Shown piece by piece: positions 11,090-21,507 of a stretch of DNA of 64,000 bases. A model generated the notes under the pieces. It saw only the letters and a program-made list of their open reading frames with translations, was not told where the DNA came from and made no database searches. Each line of letters opens with the position of its first letter. Position 1 is the first letter of the stretch. Location: NCBI GenBank assembly GCA_016648135.1, contig JADDOH010010000.1, positions 61,480-125,479 of the forward strand, read 5' to 3'. Origin of the DNA: Agrypnia vestita (taxonomy: Eukaryota > Arthropoda > Insecta > Trichoptera > Phryganeidae). The translations under genes and the position numbers were made by a program.

Positions 11090-11420
11090 CTTCTCTCGCT
11101 TCCTGTCAATCACGCCCAGGTCGCTCCGGTGAGAAGTTGCCTCCTCGCTGAGGAGATAATGACAGCAGATGCCCCCGCTAAACGGTTCGAGCGATCCTCA
11201 TCAGCGGTTAAACGGTTTCCCTCGATGGACAATAATTATCGTAGCGGGATCGCTGGCCAATAATGTGTCGTGCGAATTACCATACGTACGTACCGCAAGT
11301 ACCTTCACTTGATTTTAATGATAATCGCCTCTGGGCGTGTACGCATACGGTTCATTTTCGATCGTAAATGTGTAAAAAAAATAATCACTTTGATTTTGCC
11401 TCGGGGTTTAGGGTAGTATC
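11090..11420. promoter_or_regulatory. GC-richer single-copy island, candidate enhancer
   Basis: Mixed-composition, apparently single-copy DNA from TCTCTCGCTTCCTGTCAATC to about GCCTCGGGG. Two related motifs, CTAAACGGTTCGAGCG and GTTAAACGGTTTCC, occur 30 bp apart and may be paired binding sites. There is no open frame with splice sites. It is called from composition and lack of repeats only. Confidence 0.3.
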
Positions 11421-12000
11421 GTTACGCCCCGTGTCCATGGAATGAGATGCGATGAAATTCATCTCAGAGACTCAGTTGAGATGTATCTCAATACCGTGTT
11501 GCAATGCTGTTAATGTCTTCACTAAAGCACTTATTTCTTCCAAGGTTATCGTTGCTTTCTGACTTATTCTTAAAAGAAAAACATACAACAAACTTTATCC
11601 TTTCAAAAAAAAAAAATAATTATTTTTTTTAATCTACTTTACTTTCAGGGTGTTTTATATATGTCAAAATATCCAAATGCATGATGTCTTTTGTTTTGGT
11701 TTTCTAAACTATTTAAAAAATCATTTTTAAATATTTTGCTGAAGTTCTTCATTACACAAAATTATTGGATTTTTTTTTTGGAATTAGACTATATAATAGT
11801 TAAATTTAATTGATTATTCATAATATTTTGTTTACTTTTATATGATTTACTAATTTCTAATGATTCTAAATGATGATGATGGAAAGGTTTTTCCCAAACA
11901 CGTAGGTGTTATTAATAAATATATAAGTAGATTAAAACAAATAATAAATGTTCAAGTTTTTTATTTGTAACATTGTGAAAATTCATTTTTAATATTTAAA

Positions 12001-12210
12001 AAAATGGGGGTAAACAACTCTGTTTTATTCCACTATATTTATTTTGAATTGTTAAAACGTTTTTGGGATTTCTCCCATCGTCAATAACAACACGTTTAGT
12101 TGTAAACGTGTGGTTATTGACAATGGGAGAAATCCCGAAAACGTTCTAACAATTCAAAATAAATATAGTGGAATAAAACAGTGTAGTTTACCCTCATTTT
12201 TTTAAATATT
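12001..12210. mobile_element. Fold-back MITE with hammerhead-like arms
   Basis: Two arms of about 85-95 bp are near-perfect inverted copies (AACTCTGTTTTATTCCACTA on the left, TAGTGGAATAAAACAGTGTA on the right). Each arm carries the hairpin TTGACRA-T-GGGA-GAAA-TCCC-(G/A)AAA-ACG: minus strand 12061-12084, plus strand 12117-12140. The flanks (11421-12000) are AT-rich with no recognisable feature. Confidence 0.8.
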
Positions 12211-13021
12211 ACAAATAATAAAATTAATTTTTTAAATGTCCATCTACAAAGTTGCTCAAACAATTGAAAAAGTATATCCTTTCTTTATTTTTAATAAATT
12301 CATACTTAACTTACTTCAACCATAAGATAATTGAGAGTTGGATAAGAAAATCCGAGCGGCGTGTAGTGGTATGGTGTCTTAACGATGTACGTCTTAAAAC
12401 CGTTTGACTAAAAATCCAGTTAGTGGTTGTATACCAACATAACTAATATTTTGTTAAAATGCCTGATCAAAAAGTTAAGGCTTTAAATTTTTTAAATATT
12501 AATCATAATAATTTTTAAAAACCGTTTAGCTTTACTACATCCCACTGCCTTCAACAGGTAGGCAAAATAGCAAACACCTGTTGATTGGATTCTCAAGACT
12601 TTGACCTCATTGTGTACGCTAGAGATCAGATCTAAAATGAACATGGATACTGCAAAGTTACCCACCAGTTACTGACACGTAATTAAGTAAATGTAATGTA
12701 TCTTGTGTACATGCTCAATAATATAATTTATTAATTAGGTACCCACGGTAAAAATATTTTTATAATTTATGGCAACTTTATAATCGATAAGTAAATGATG
12801 AATCAAATTATGGAATTAATTAAAAAAATACACAGAAAAGTTTGTCCCTCAGTAAGGATCGTGATCTTCATACCCTCCTGAATTAAAACTGATATTTTAT
12901 AAGAACCCTATGAATATGTATAAATTAGATTCTCGACGTTTCGATGGAGTCATATCACAAGGACTTAATAATGATATATATTAAAATACATTTTTTTTTA
13001 AATTTCACTTAAAATAAACAT
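12211..13021. other. AT-rich DNA, nothing firm
   Basis: No gene is recognised. Around 12930-12945 TCTCGACGTTTCGATGGAGT resembles one side of the GAAACGTC hairpins found elsewhere, but the partner strand is missing. Confidence 0.35.
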
Positions 13022-13309
13022 CACTTAAAAAAACATAGAAATTTACTTTTTAAAGAAATTAATATACCAACATTAGACAGATTATACAAAAACACCTCAA
13101 TTTTACAAATACATAAAAAAACATTCACTCAACAAAATATAAATACAACACAAACTCATAATATTTATAGTCATAGCCAAAGAGCGCAAATAATAGGATG
13201 CTTAAACATTCCTAAATATAACAAAACAGCCACACAACACCATTACACATATCTAGGTGTCAAATATTTCAATAACTTACCAATGAATATTAGAACTGAA
13301 GAACACTAA
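13022..13309 (+). pseudogene. CR1-like reverse transcriptase, C-terminal fragment
   Basis: An open frame without its own start encodes about 95 residues. They include KEINIPTLDRLYKNTS, an NIYSHSQRAQ block and YLGVKYFNNLPMNIRT before TAA at 13307-13309. The pattern (short basic segment, ...HSQR..., then Y.G...FNNLP..IR) is the usual end of CR1/Jockey-type LINE polymerases. A 3' UTR-like AT-rich tail follows to about 13560. It is 5' truncated and no longer codes for an enzyme. Confidence 0.75.
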
Positions 13310-14423
13310 ATAGAATATAAAAAAAATAAAAAAAAATAGTTAGAATTTTAAAAAATAATGGACCTCCGAAATAATTAGTATACTTGAGTCACTAATATTT
13401 ATCTTATGATGTTTGTATTTCTCTATACTGTTCCATTATGTTCCGTACTTATTCATTCATGCTCTTATGTGTCATACTCCTGTCCCCAAACACAAATATT
13501 ACTTTACTGGGGACAGTTAAACATGTATAAAATAAAGTAATATTTTTATTTTCAATAAAGAAATTACAATATTAAAAAAAAAAACTAAACACAAAAACCA
13601 TAAATAAATAAGACCTGAACACACGTACGGAAAAAAAAAACTGAAAAAAAAATTTAAGTTCCTTTTTCATAAGGCGAAACGCGTTTCAGAAGTTTAAGAA
13701 ACAAGTGTTTTTATTTCCTTATCTATGATTAGGTATGGAGTTCTACAAATTTACCTTTGAAACAATTAAATTTAAAAAGACCTATTCAACTCAAAATAAA
13801 AATTAAATTACCTATAACGACGCAGATAGATCGACTTCCAATGATGCAGGTCTGCCGATAGTCGCGATACCTCCGCACGTATCCACACACGTACAACAGT
13901 AATTTAGTTGCAGATTTGCCGGTGAACGTATGAATTTATTAATAACGATTACATGCGGCTTGCGTTACATACTGTGCACTTATATACCATTTGATTAATT
14001 AATGTATACCTTTAGCTACTCTTATATACGTATTTATTCTAGATCCGGTCACAACATATTGATTGCTTCGCAGTCTAATTGTTGTATCCCATGTTTAAAT
14101 GTATATCTACACACTGATGTCGCACAACTTTGAAGACTTTCTAAATTATATTGTTCAGTAGTTAAATTGGTCCGTATTTCTTTCTGAAGTAGGAGCCAGT
14201 GACCTTCAGACATATGATAATGAATCGAACCTGAAATATTTTATGTAGATGAAAACTATAGTAGGTAATAAGGTTTGGATATTTGATTTGACAGGAACAT
14301 TTTGACAGATAACGGGTAATACAGGTACAAAAAAGTGAATCGCATTAAAAATGGAAAAAAATGTTAATCAATTAAAAAGAGGCTAGGTACATACAAGGTC
14401 GAAAATTTTTCGTTAACTTACCA
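13310..14423. other. LINE tail then AT-rich DNA
   Basis: 13310-13560 is probably 3' UTR of the preceding LINE. CCCCAAACACAAATATTACTT and GTAATATTTTTATT flank a TACTGGGGACAG motif. Beyond that, a mixed-composition stretch at 13810-13960 (TCGACTTCCAATGATGCAGG, GCCGATAGTCGCGATACC) is single-copy and unassigned. Confidence 0.4.
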
Positions 14424-14540
14424 AGATGCCGTGGCGAAATTGGATAACGCGCCATCCCCGGATAGAGTGGAGTTTTGTTGGTTCGAATTCCGGTAGCAGC
14501 TAAAGTATTTTAACGTTAATTTTTCTGTTCTAATTGATTA
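14424..14540 (+). mobile_element. tRNA-derived SINE, family B
   Basis: The tRNA-like head has an A-box region GTGGCGAAATTGGATAACGC and B box GGTTCGAATTCCGG, then a tail TTTCTGTTCTAATTGATTA. An inverted relative lies at 16125-16232 with the same CGGTAGCAGC/GCTGCTACCG junction. It is too diverged and too short in the acceptor stem to be a working tRNA. Confidence 0.75.
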
Positions 14541-14938
14541 ATAAAAATTTGTTAAAATTAAAGGTATTGGGTAATGTTGTTATAAAATTCAGATTTTTTA
14601 CTATAACGTAAATGACATGTTATTTATAGAGCTTCAAAGCATCTGGCAATGATTAATATGAATGTTTATTATTGTTCGTTAAACATAATTAAAAAACGGG
14701 TTTGTTATTTTTACGTTCTACTCATTGTTTTGTTATGTATGTATGTATCTGTTATCTGCCGAAATTCCCCGAACTCGAATGTCATAATATCCTAATCTTG
14801 TTATTACTACAATGTACATCTACAGAAAATGTTTCAGATTTGATACTATAACGTAAGTCTAGTAGTCGCTGGCTCTAAGTCTATTATGTTCATCATAACT
14901 TTTAGTTTCATAGCCGAGGAATTAGCGTTTATTGTAAC
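14541..14938. repeat. Repeat fragment related to 52800-52890 and 54500-54600
   Basis: CTATAACGTAAATGACATG and TTATTTATAGAGCTT recur at about 14600, 52815 and 54500 (with small changes). In the latter two places they lie just outside a CR1-like LINE tail on the minus strand, so this is probably a fragment of the same 3' region. Confidence 0.55.
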
Positions 14939-15190
14939 TAGCTGTAACCCGTCAAGAATGACCCAACATGGGTTACAAGCCCTAGTTTATATTTTTAATA
15001 TCTTTTTGGCGGTCCACGGAGAGGCGACCGTAGCAATGTGCGTAGAGCGGCCGGTTCGGGTTTGCTGGCCCGGGGATCAAGGCCCACCCCCGGCCGTTTA
15101 ATTTGTTTTTTTTAGACATGAATTCGAACGAAATTACAGGTAACGAAATTATTATGTTTAATTTAAAAGATAAATTAAGCAAGAAATATT
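14939..15190 (-). mobile_element. Helitron-like element carrying a tRNA-like module
   Basis: The left edge ACTAGCTGTAACCCGTCAAG is the reverse complement of the Helitron 3' end (GACGGGTTACAG-CTAG|T). The right part has GAATTCGAACGAAATTACAG, the reverse complement of the shared CGTAATTTCG.TCGAATTC segment. Between them, 15008-15105 (+) is tRNA-like: GGAGAGGCGACCGTAGCAAT (A-box region), then CCCGGGGATCAAGGCC (B-box region). The same combination is at 53455-53660 and, decayed, at 17635-17790 and 45395-45560. Confidence 0.65.
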
Positions 15191-15199
15191 TTTTTTATT

Positions 15200-15430
15200 A
15201 TTTAAGATAAATTTTAGATGTGCCACAGGGAAAAAGCTATTCATATGGGAAAGTATGTACGGAAATTTTTATTGGGCATTTCCAGGACTCACGACCTATC
15301 TTTAGGCTGCCTCAAGTGTTCACTTTAATAAAGATATATCATATTAAAGATGTCTCACAGACACGAAGCTATTAATATATATTTTTAAAATGGGAAAGTA
15401 GGTATGAAAATCTTTTTTTACTCCCTTTCT
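15200..15430. repeat. Fold-back family fragment (relative of 61432-61712)
   Basis: TCTCACAGACACGAAGCTAT at 15352 matches GCCTCATAGACACGAAGCTA at 61442 and is the reverse complement of the TCTTCGTCTCTATGAG arm. A second, opposed half lies at about 15215-15300. Confidence 0.55.
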
Positions 15431-15740
15431 TTTAACTCGTAGTGTCCGCTTGCTTGTCTGTCTAAAAACTTTGGATCGATTTTTAACCCTTTTCCCGAGA
15501 TCCAATCGAGCTGAAACTTTGCAGGCAGACTCGTGGCAAAGATAAAAATGATCTAACGTATTTCGTTTAAAAAATAATAATTATAGTATAATTTTGGATT
15601 TTTCGAAATTTTTTATTACTCCCTTTCGTAGCGTCGTCCTACTCAAGCCCAACGCGTTGGGTAAGCGCCAAACCTGTTTCAACTAGTAAATGAGAAAGGG
15701 AGTAAAATAAAAACTTGGTTTTTATGGGTTGGTTTTTATT
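15415..15740 (+). repeat. ACTCCCTTT dispersed repeat, deleted copy
   Basis: It shares the 5' part (TTTACTCCCTTTCTTTTAAC, ATCCAATCGAGCTGAAACTT) and the 3' end (AAAGGGAGTAAAATAAAAAC, TTGGTTTTTATGGGTT) with the full copy at 39055-39605 but lacks most of the middle. A second internal ACTCCCTTTCG at 15618 suggests two nested fragments. Confidence 0.7.
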
Positions 15741-16124
15741 AAACGGGAAAGTAGGTATGAAAGTCTTTTTTTTTTTCATGTTTATACGTAAAAGTCATGC
15801 TTCAATGTACTAACTGCGCGCGCCTGCTTTCTAGAAATTTTCGAATTTCTTTCCCACATAAATTTCCGCCTAATCGTGTTTGACGGCTGCCAAATAAATT
15901 CTCACAAACGGCATGCAGACGGTTTCCTCGACCAGCGGACATTAAAACTGTCTTTATCGCCTTCGGATTACCACGAAACGCCACATACGATGGCCATCAG
16001 CCATCACTACGAACCGCTACGACCAGAAAAAGCATTCGAATATTATGGCAACGTCAAAAAAAATTCTTCGGGATTGCTCGATTATATCAGACTTTTATGA
16101 ATTTTCTATTTCTTTAAACTAATT
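15741..16124. other. Mixed-composition DNA without a recognised gene
   Basis: Frames on both strands (15802-15984 -, 15876-16100 +) overlap the same GC-richer segment. Neither shows a known domain. AAAGTCATGCTTCAATGTAC resembles 23838-23860. I see no firm feature. Confidence 0.35.
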
Positions 16125-16232
16125 CAATTAATCATACAGAAAAAACATTTGGCTGCTACCGGGATTCGAACCACGGATCTCCACCTATCCGGGGCAGGCG
16201 CGTTACCCAATTACGCTGTAGCGGTCTTGTAC
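16125..16232 (-). mobile_element. tRNA-derived SINE, family B, inverted copy
   Basis: Minus strand: TACAGCGTAATTGGGTAACG (A-box region), CCCGGATAGGTGGAGATCC, then B box GGTTCGAATCCCGGTAGCAG. It matches the copy at 14424-14540 and ends about 15 bp before a family A SINE. Confidence 0.75.
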
Positions 16233-16246
16233 ATTTCCGTCAACAC

Positions 16247-16430
16247 GAGTAGCTTGTTGGTCTTGTGGTTAGGACTCTTGCCTCGTGATCCAAAGGTCGC
16301 GGGTTCGAATCTCACCCCAGACCAGCAAGTTAGTCCTATTTTCATAGCACAAGCGTTTTGCTTAATTTTAAAATAGTAAGAATATTGATATGACACGTAT
16401 TCCGTATTCGCATCTCTAATTAAAAAAAAA
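16247..16430 (+). mobile_element. tRNA-derived SINE, family A, full copy
   Basis: GAGTAGCTTGTTGGTCTTGT, B box GGTCGCGGGTTCGAATCTC, body GCACAAGCGTTTTGCTTAAT and the end CGTATTCCGTATTCGCATCT, followed by an A-rich tail. It matches 9281-9463 and 47612-47811. Confidence 0.85.
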
Positions 16431-17188
16431 TACATCATCCTTATATAGTCTCTTTCTTATATTTAGCCAAATATTTTATCGTTGATTTCATTTTTCTGTA
16501 TGTATTTTCTAATTGATTAATATATTTGGTTTTAAAAATTCACAGAAATTTGTTCTGAAATTGCAACTTCACAATGAGAATGTGTTCTTTAATATGATTT
16601 CTATTTCTTCTTCATGTCATATTTTTTGATAAATTTGATAATGGCATAATCTGTCCTGTCCTGTGTCCTGTGATTGTCCTGGTTTGGATAGTAATAATAT
16701 TGAACTCTCAAAATCGTGTGTTGATTTTTTAATTTAAAAAATTCAAAATGTAATTGTTTACAATGAATAACGACACTTTACAAAAAGTTAAAATGCCCAA
16801 TTTTAAGTTACGCTACTGTACATAAAATAAGGAATAATTCATTTAATTTTACAATTCCTGTGAACATGGGACAAATCTCGTGCAGATATCCATTCAAGCT
16901 ATTTAAATATATTTTTGGCGGCTGTGTACATTAACGTCTACACAAATTAATTAATACGAGCTTAAACGTCGCATTAAAAAATACATCTTTATTGCGTCAG
17001 AGCGGTTCACGAGATTTTGCTGAACGGAACTCACCTGGTTCGGAATGATAACGGCTCAACATCCCTATTGTTGAAAAAAAATTAAATAAGAATTACAGAC
17101 GATCTACACAATTATGTCGTGAAGTTGGAACAAGGTATCATTTGAGATTTTGCTCAAAATTCATACTAGGTACTTGACAATAAAATTT
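16431..17188. other. AT-rich DNA, nothing recognised
   Basis: No gene or terminal repeat is identified. CCTGTCCTGTGTCCTGTGAT near 16655 is a small tandem array. Confidence 0.35.
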
Positions 17189-17491
17189 AGACGTTACAAC
17201 AATGAGCTCTATACTCTATGTAAGGAGCCAAACGTCACAAAATTTATAAAACTGGGAAGACTTCGGTGGCTGGGTCATGTGGAGAGAATGTCCGAGCATC
17301 AAGCACCTAAGTCCCTGCTGAACTCAAGGCCAATAGGGCGAAGGAGCTTAGGCAGGCCAACATTAAGATGGAGTGATAACGTCCTCAAAGATATCTCTGC
17401 CTTAGAGCTTCGAAACTGGAGAGAGCTGGCACTAGACCGAGATGAGTGGAGGAAAATTATTGAGGAGGCCAAGACCCACCAAGGGTCGTAG
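17150..17491 (+). pseudogene. LINE reverse transcriptase, C-terminal fragment (RTE/Jockey-like)
   Basis: An open frame of 113 codons ends at TAG 17489-17491. From about residue 14 it reads FRRYNNELYTLCKEPNV, LGRLRWLGHVERM, then GRRSLGRPTLRW, and a tail with WRELALDRDEWRKIIEEAKT and HQGS. RL.WLGHV.RM followed by G.R..GRP..RW and WR...A.DR..W is the standard C-terminus of RTE-type LINE polymerases. The first residues are probably unrelated flank, so the ATG at 17150 is not a real start. The motif ACCAAGACCCACCAGGG near 32088 is the tail of another member of this lineage. Confidence 0.85.
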
Positions 17492-17634
17492 TGCCAAGAA
17501 TGATGATGATGACGACTTAACAATGAAAAACCTTTGATACAAATCGGAATCTTTTAAACTCTGTTACGAAAAGGCAAATTTTCTGGCTGATTATGGAAAA
17601 AGAAGAGATCAAAATTACCCGAATTATAATTTTC

Positions 17635-17790
17635 TTTGTCTGTCTGTCCCCGTAACTTCGTGTAACGTCCGTAATTTCCTTCAAATTCACGGTTTAAAAA
17701 GATGGGGCTTGAACCCCGGGCGAGCAAACTCGAACGCGGAGACCTACGGAAGTTACCGTCATCCTATGTCGGCTTTACTACCTTTACTAC
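17635..17790 (-). mobile_element. Helitron/tRNA-like chimera, decayed copy
   Basis: CCGTAACTTCGTGTAACGTC and ATTCACGG precede ATGGGGCTTGAACCCC, a B-box-like loop on the minus strand, as at 53510-53590. The tRNA-like head is diverged. Confidence 0.55.
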
Positions 17791-17854
17791 CCTTAAAAAA
17801 TAGACTATATATACAACTTAGCAAAGATACGAACCATTTGTACCAACTAATCAA

Positions 17855-17935
17855 ATTATACAGCGCACAATACAGTAGGATATCCGGCTCCCACCCTGGG
17901 GACTCGGGTTCGATCCCCGGAACCGGAAATTTTTT
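17855..17935 (+). mobile_element. SINE fragment with tRNA B box
   Basis: GGCTCCCACCCTGGGGACTC followed by GGGTTCGATCCCCGGAACCG, a good RNA polymerase III B box with a T-arm-like palindrome, then T-rich sequence. The A box and acceptor stem are not convincing, so it is more likely a SINE head than a tRNA gene. Confidence 0.5.
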
Positions 17936-18364
17936 TCTCATTTTATTTTTGATTTTATTTTAATTTCTATATTATTTATAATATGAATTATTTAATTATG
18001 TTGTCTCGTTTAAAATAGTAGGTGCCATTAACTGCCGTGGAAATATAAAAAAGAGTATTCCAATATTTAGATAAAAGTCGTTATCACTATTTCACGGGTG
18101 TCAGCTACAAATAAGTAAATACTTATTCTTTAGGAACCGGCATGTAAAATTACCGTAATTTTTGACGGGTTACGTCTAGTACTTTAATAGTTGTAATATA
18201 TTCAAATAAAATTTAGGAGTTATATATTGGAGTAGCTTATTCAAATAGTGGTACAGATTATTGTTTAGTGATTCATATTTCTGTGGTCGGTGTTTCAATC
18301 TCCATTCCAAGAGACCATCCCAACCAAACCATCAATATGGTAACATAAGATAGACCATGAAAAT
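17936..18364. repeat. AT-rich DNA with a Helitron 3'-end fragment
   Basis: 18127-18180 carries TTTAGGAACCGGCATGTAAA and TTTTTGACGGGTTACGTCTA, the 3' end of the small Helitron family with a damaged CTAG. Nothing else is recognised. Confidence 0.55.
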
Positions 18365-18862
18365 AATCGATTTTTAACCCTTTTCCCGTGATCCAATCGA
18401 GCTGAAACTTGGCAAGTAGACTCGTGGCGACGATCATGAAGATCTATCAAATTTTTGTTGAAAAAAATTAATAATTATAGTATGATTTGGGATTTTTAGA
18501 AATTTTATTGTTTTTTTCAAATTGGAATCATTAGAAAAGTTTGATTAGCAACGGCGGCCCGATAACGTCGCGGAATATTTTCTAAATTTGAATTACTCCG
18601 TCGGTATACATAATAGGTATACCGACGGTATAATACTTCACTACGAATGTCGAAAATCTAAATTGACTGACAAATGTTTTTAGAATTTAATCTTCAAAGC
18701 ATGAAGTGTCCATCAAAGCTGAAAACATCTGACACTTTAGAAATATATTAAATTACTGTAAGTTTAGTGTTATGTTATATGTTTTAATTCGTCTTAATTG
18801 TTGTTATATTATACAAAGAAAGGGAGTATAATAAAAACTTGGTTTTTATGGGTTACTTTTTT
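18365..18862 (+). repeat. ACTCCCTTT dispersed repeat, 5'-truncated copy
   Basis: It runs from CGATTTTTAACCCTTTTCCC through GGCGGCCCGATAACGTCGCG to AAAGGGAGTATAATAAAAAC, colinear with 39116-39600 but missing the ACTCCCTTT head. It includes a local duplication of GGTATAC around 18600-18630. Confidence 0.8.
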
Positions 18863-19459
18863 TTTACTTGGATTTATAGAACTGACCTAAGTCCCGTTCG
18901 TTCTGAACATTTGTAAATCGTTAATATTTAACGGTGAGAATAATATATCAACTATAAAACCGATTTTAACGCCCAATCAATAACGTTTGGTAAAATTATT
19001 AGTTTCGGGAGATCGCAATGCTCCAATGGCTTTATTTGCGATACTAAAAGTGAGTTATCGCCGATATAAATAACAGTTTTCTAAAATATTTAGGGCGATT
19101 AAATCTACACTCTTCAGTGAGACGTGTTTAGCTACGTAAATAATATATTACCCATACTACAACGCTTCGACTGACGTGACTAAAAGATAAGATTTACAGT
19201 AGATAATTGAGTCCTGGTACTGACACTGATGCATGGAAGTCAAGCTTGCAGCTTTTAAAAAGAGCCTTAAAAAAAGATTTAAAAAAAAGAGAATGCATTG
19301 GAAATGAGGTCATTTGGCGTATATGTGTTGATTCATTTATGATATTTTTATTCATTCATTATTCTTTAATATTCAACAATTTTAAACCTACCTTAAACTC
19401 GCACAACACATTTTTACTTTTTTTAAAATTGAGAGTTTGTTTATTTGGGAAGTATTTTT
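18863..19459. other. AT-rich DNA, nothing firm
   Basis: A frame at 19207-19461 is A/K-rich and has no recognisable domain. ACTGATGCATGGAAGTCAAG near 19224 resembles ACTGATGTATGGAAGTGAAG at 31340, which lies in an RTE copy (...LMYGSEA...). This may be a tiny fragment of the same LINE. Confidence 0.4.
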
Positions 19460-19680
19460 AGTGGAGGCGGCAAGGCTGAGAAACAATTTAAATGGCGCTT
19501 TGAATGCAACCATGGCCAATCTGTCAAAGAAAGCAAGAATAGCGATACATAGTGGCGTTCTAGTGCCAACTCTGATGTACGGAAGTGAACTGGCAAAAAA
19601 GGAATGAAACTAGACTGAATGCGATCACGAAGGCGCTCGTATGGAAAAAAATTTGTAGACGGAATGAGGAATGAACCTTA
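19460..19680 (+). pseudogene. RTE-like reverse transcriptase fragment
   Basis: The plus frame reads EAARLRNNLNGALNATM..., then SKKARIAIHSGVLVPTLMYG and SEL, the block just after the polymerase palm in RTE-type LINEs. It is followed out of frame by AGACTGAATGCGATC (RLNAI). There are stops and a frameshift within about 200 bp, and the copy has no continuation to the C-terminal tail. Confidence 0.7.
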
Positions 19681-20589
19681 CTCATTTTTTGTAACGTCCT
19701 TACCTGTTATGTGCCGAAATCCTCCTCAGTCAAATGTCATGATATCCAAACTACCTTACCTACTATCGTGAACACCTTCGGAAAACAACTCGGGTTCGAT
19801 ACCACAACGTAAGTCTAACGGTCGCCGGCTCCTATTATTTTTCTAACGCAATTGATACTTCAATCCAATGCAAACTATCAGTTTCTTTTTGAATGTTACT
19901 ACGCATTTCACATGCAAATATATTGAGATATTACAAATACAGGGTGTCTCGTTTGCAGTAGCAAAAACTTCGGGGGAGTCTTTTTGATTATTTTTTTAAT
20001 AGAAAATTTACTTTACACTTTGGGAGTGTAAGGTAAATTGTACTTTTTACTCAAGGAGATAAGCGATACACAAAGTTTAATTTTTTCTCAATATTTCTAC
20101 CTTCTTCTTCGTAAAATGTTGAAGTATCTTGAAAGTAAGGAAGGAGGGATTGGTTTGAACAGGATATGTCCATTATATAAATTTGGGATTTGTTTCTAAT
20201 TGTGTCGATGACGATGGCTGCCCGTCGAATTTCGAAAAATCAGTTGTCAAACATACATGCAATCAGTATGTAATTTCAAATAACGTTAAGTACGTCACCG
20301 GTTAAAATACCATCACTAATCATGTAGATAATAAAAATTATAGACTTTTATGTAGAAAAGTATCTACCTAAAATTATTGTAGATTAAAGATTAAAGACGA
20401 AGAAAATTTTCAGTGTGTGTTAACTACATAATAAATATTTTGATGTAATAATTCAACAGTTTAAAAAACCAAAGTGAGTGCAAAACAGTGAAAATAATCT
20501 ACACACCTTCTCAAACATTAAACAAACAACTGTTTTCTAAACAAATGTTGCAACGTTCAAGACACAAACAGTGACATAAGTGCCGCGGA
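19681..20589. other. AT-rich DNA with repeat scraps
   Basis: ACTGCCGAAAT-type sequence (TTATGTGCCGAAATCCTCCT, about 19708) recurs near 14755 and 54700. ACAGGGTGTCTCGTTTGCAG near 19940 looks like the edge of an unassigned element. I find no gene. Confidence 0.35.
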
Positions 20590-20880
20590 GATAAGGCAGG
20601 AGTCTACCACGGTAAATCAGCTTCGATAAGATCAAACACACATCCGATTAAATCAAAAATTTAACGTCCAATCCGGTACAGATCTCGTGCCGTGTTCTCG
20701 ATCTCGAATGGTGGAATAATCGCGTACTTGCGCAAAGTTTAGAGTGGCGCGAAAACGAGAAACTCGACGCCATTTTGCGAGTTCTACGTTTCGACTAAGG
20801 AACGTGGTAATCCAAACGTGGCGCTGGCTTACGTGGACCTTTCCAGTGTTATTGAAGTCCAGGTAATTATCATTTGACAT
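20590..20880. promoter_or_regulatory. GC-richer single-copy island, candidate regulatory DNA
   Basis: Mixed-composition, non-repeated sequence (GTGCCGTGTTCTCGATCTCG, CGCGAAAACGAGAAACTCGA, GGCGCTGGCTTACGTGGACC) with no repeat elsewhere in the window. The minus-strand frame at 20653-20889 has no known domain. It is called only from composition and abuts the Penelope-like fragment at 20941. Confidence 0.3.
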
Positions 20881-20978
20881 TAAATACATATATTTATAAT
20901 CTTTTTTAAAGAGTTAAGGTTGTTATTACTGTCGTTAGACATATTTAACTGTAATTTCGGATATTTTATACGCACCGT

Positions 20979-21434
20979 ATGTATTACCGAGAAGCGAATC
21001 TCGACGGAGCTTTCTACATAGGACAAACCAAACGCAATATCGCTACACGATTGAGGGAACACATTGGAGCAATTAAAAACAACAACTCCAATACATCGGC
21101 AATTTGCGAACATGCATCCAAAGGGAATCTCTGTCACTTCATCAGATTTGACAAGGCAAAAATCTTATCAACAGAACCGTACCTTATACCCAGATTATTG
21201 AGAGAGTCCATTGAAATATACAAACATCCCAATTTCAATAGAGATGACAGTTACAAACTATCAAGTATTTGGCGCCCTGTTCTAACGACACTGATTCAAT
21301 CCTTGAGAGAAGTCGCAGTAAAATCCGCCGACGTAACTAGTACATATTGCACACTGGCGACCTGTATTGTAGAAGAAAAGAACACTCCACAACAAAGTGC
21401 ATACAATTTACGCCCTAGAAAGCAGCACCTTTAA
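20979..21434 (+). pseudogene. PLE GIY-YIG endonuclease domain, N-terminally truncated
   Basis: The frame is 151 codons. Residues 10-17 (GAFYIGQT) are the GIY-YIG motif; R24 in TRLREH, E76 in LLRESIEIYKHP and N87 in NFNRDD match the catalytic and structural residues of this nuclease superfamily. The spacing and the EIYKHP..NRDD block are as in Penelope-like retroelements, where this nuclease nicks DNA to prime reverse transcription. The C-terminus is basic and ends SAYNLRPRKQHL. The reverse-transcriptase domain expected upstream is absent. The first ATG lies within the left inverted repeat, so it is not the original start. The surviving domain has no internal stop, so the insertion may be fairly young. 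A second, diverged PLE endonuclease is at 56252-56680. Confidence 0.88.
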
Positions 21435-21473
21435 TCAGTCCGACCTCCACCTCCGCGGGTAAAGGTCGTCCTC

Positions 21474-21507
21474 CTGATGACGTTGGATAAGTATCCAACG
21501 AAAGGTC
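21474..21507 (+). ncRNA. Hammerhead-ribozyme-like hairpin of the PLE
   Basis: CTGATGA (21474-21480), one base C, an 8-bp perfect stem GTTGGATA/TATCCAAC (82-89 with 92-99, AG loop), GAAA (21500-21503), then GGTC. This is the hammerhead core order (C3-A9, stem II, G12-A15.1, UH triplet). CTC before CTGATGA can pair with GAG after GGTC as a short stem I. The base between A9 and the stem is extra compared with the textbook core. PLEs are known to carry hammerhead motifs; activity here is untested. Confidence 0.6.

Noticed and set aside
16247..16330. A genuine tRNA gene
   Set aside because: A- and B-box motifs are present, but the acceptor stem does not close and the same unit recurs with a SINE body at 9281 and 47612.
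17855..17935. tRNA gene from the good B box
   Set aside because: No convincing A box, anticodon arm or acceptor stem.
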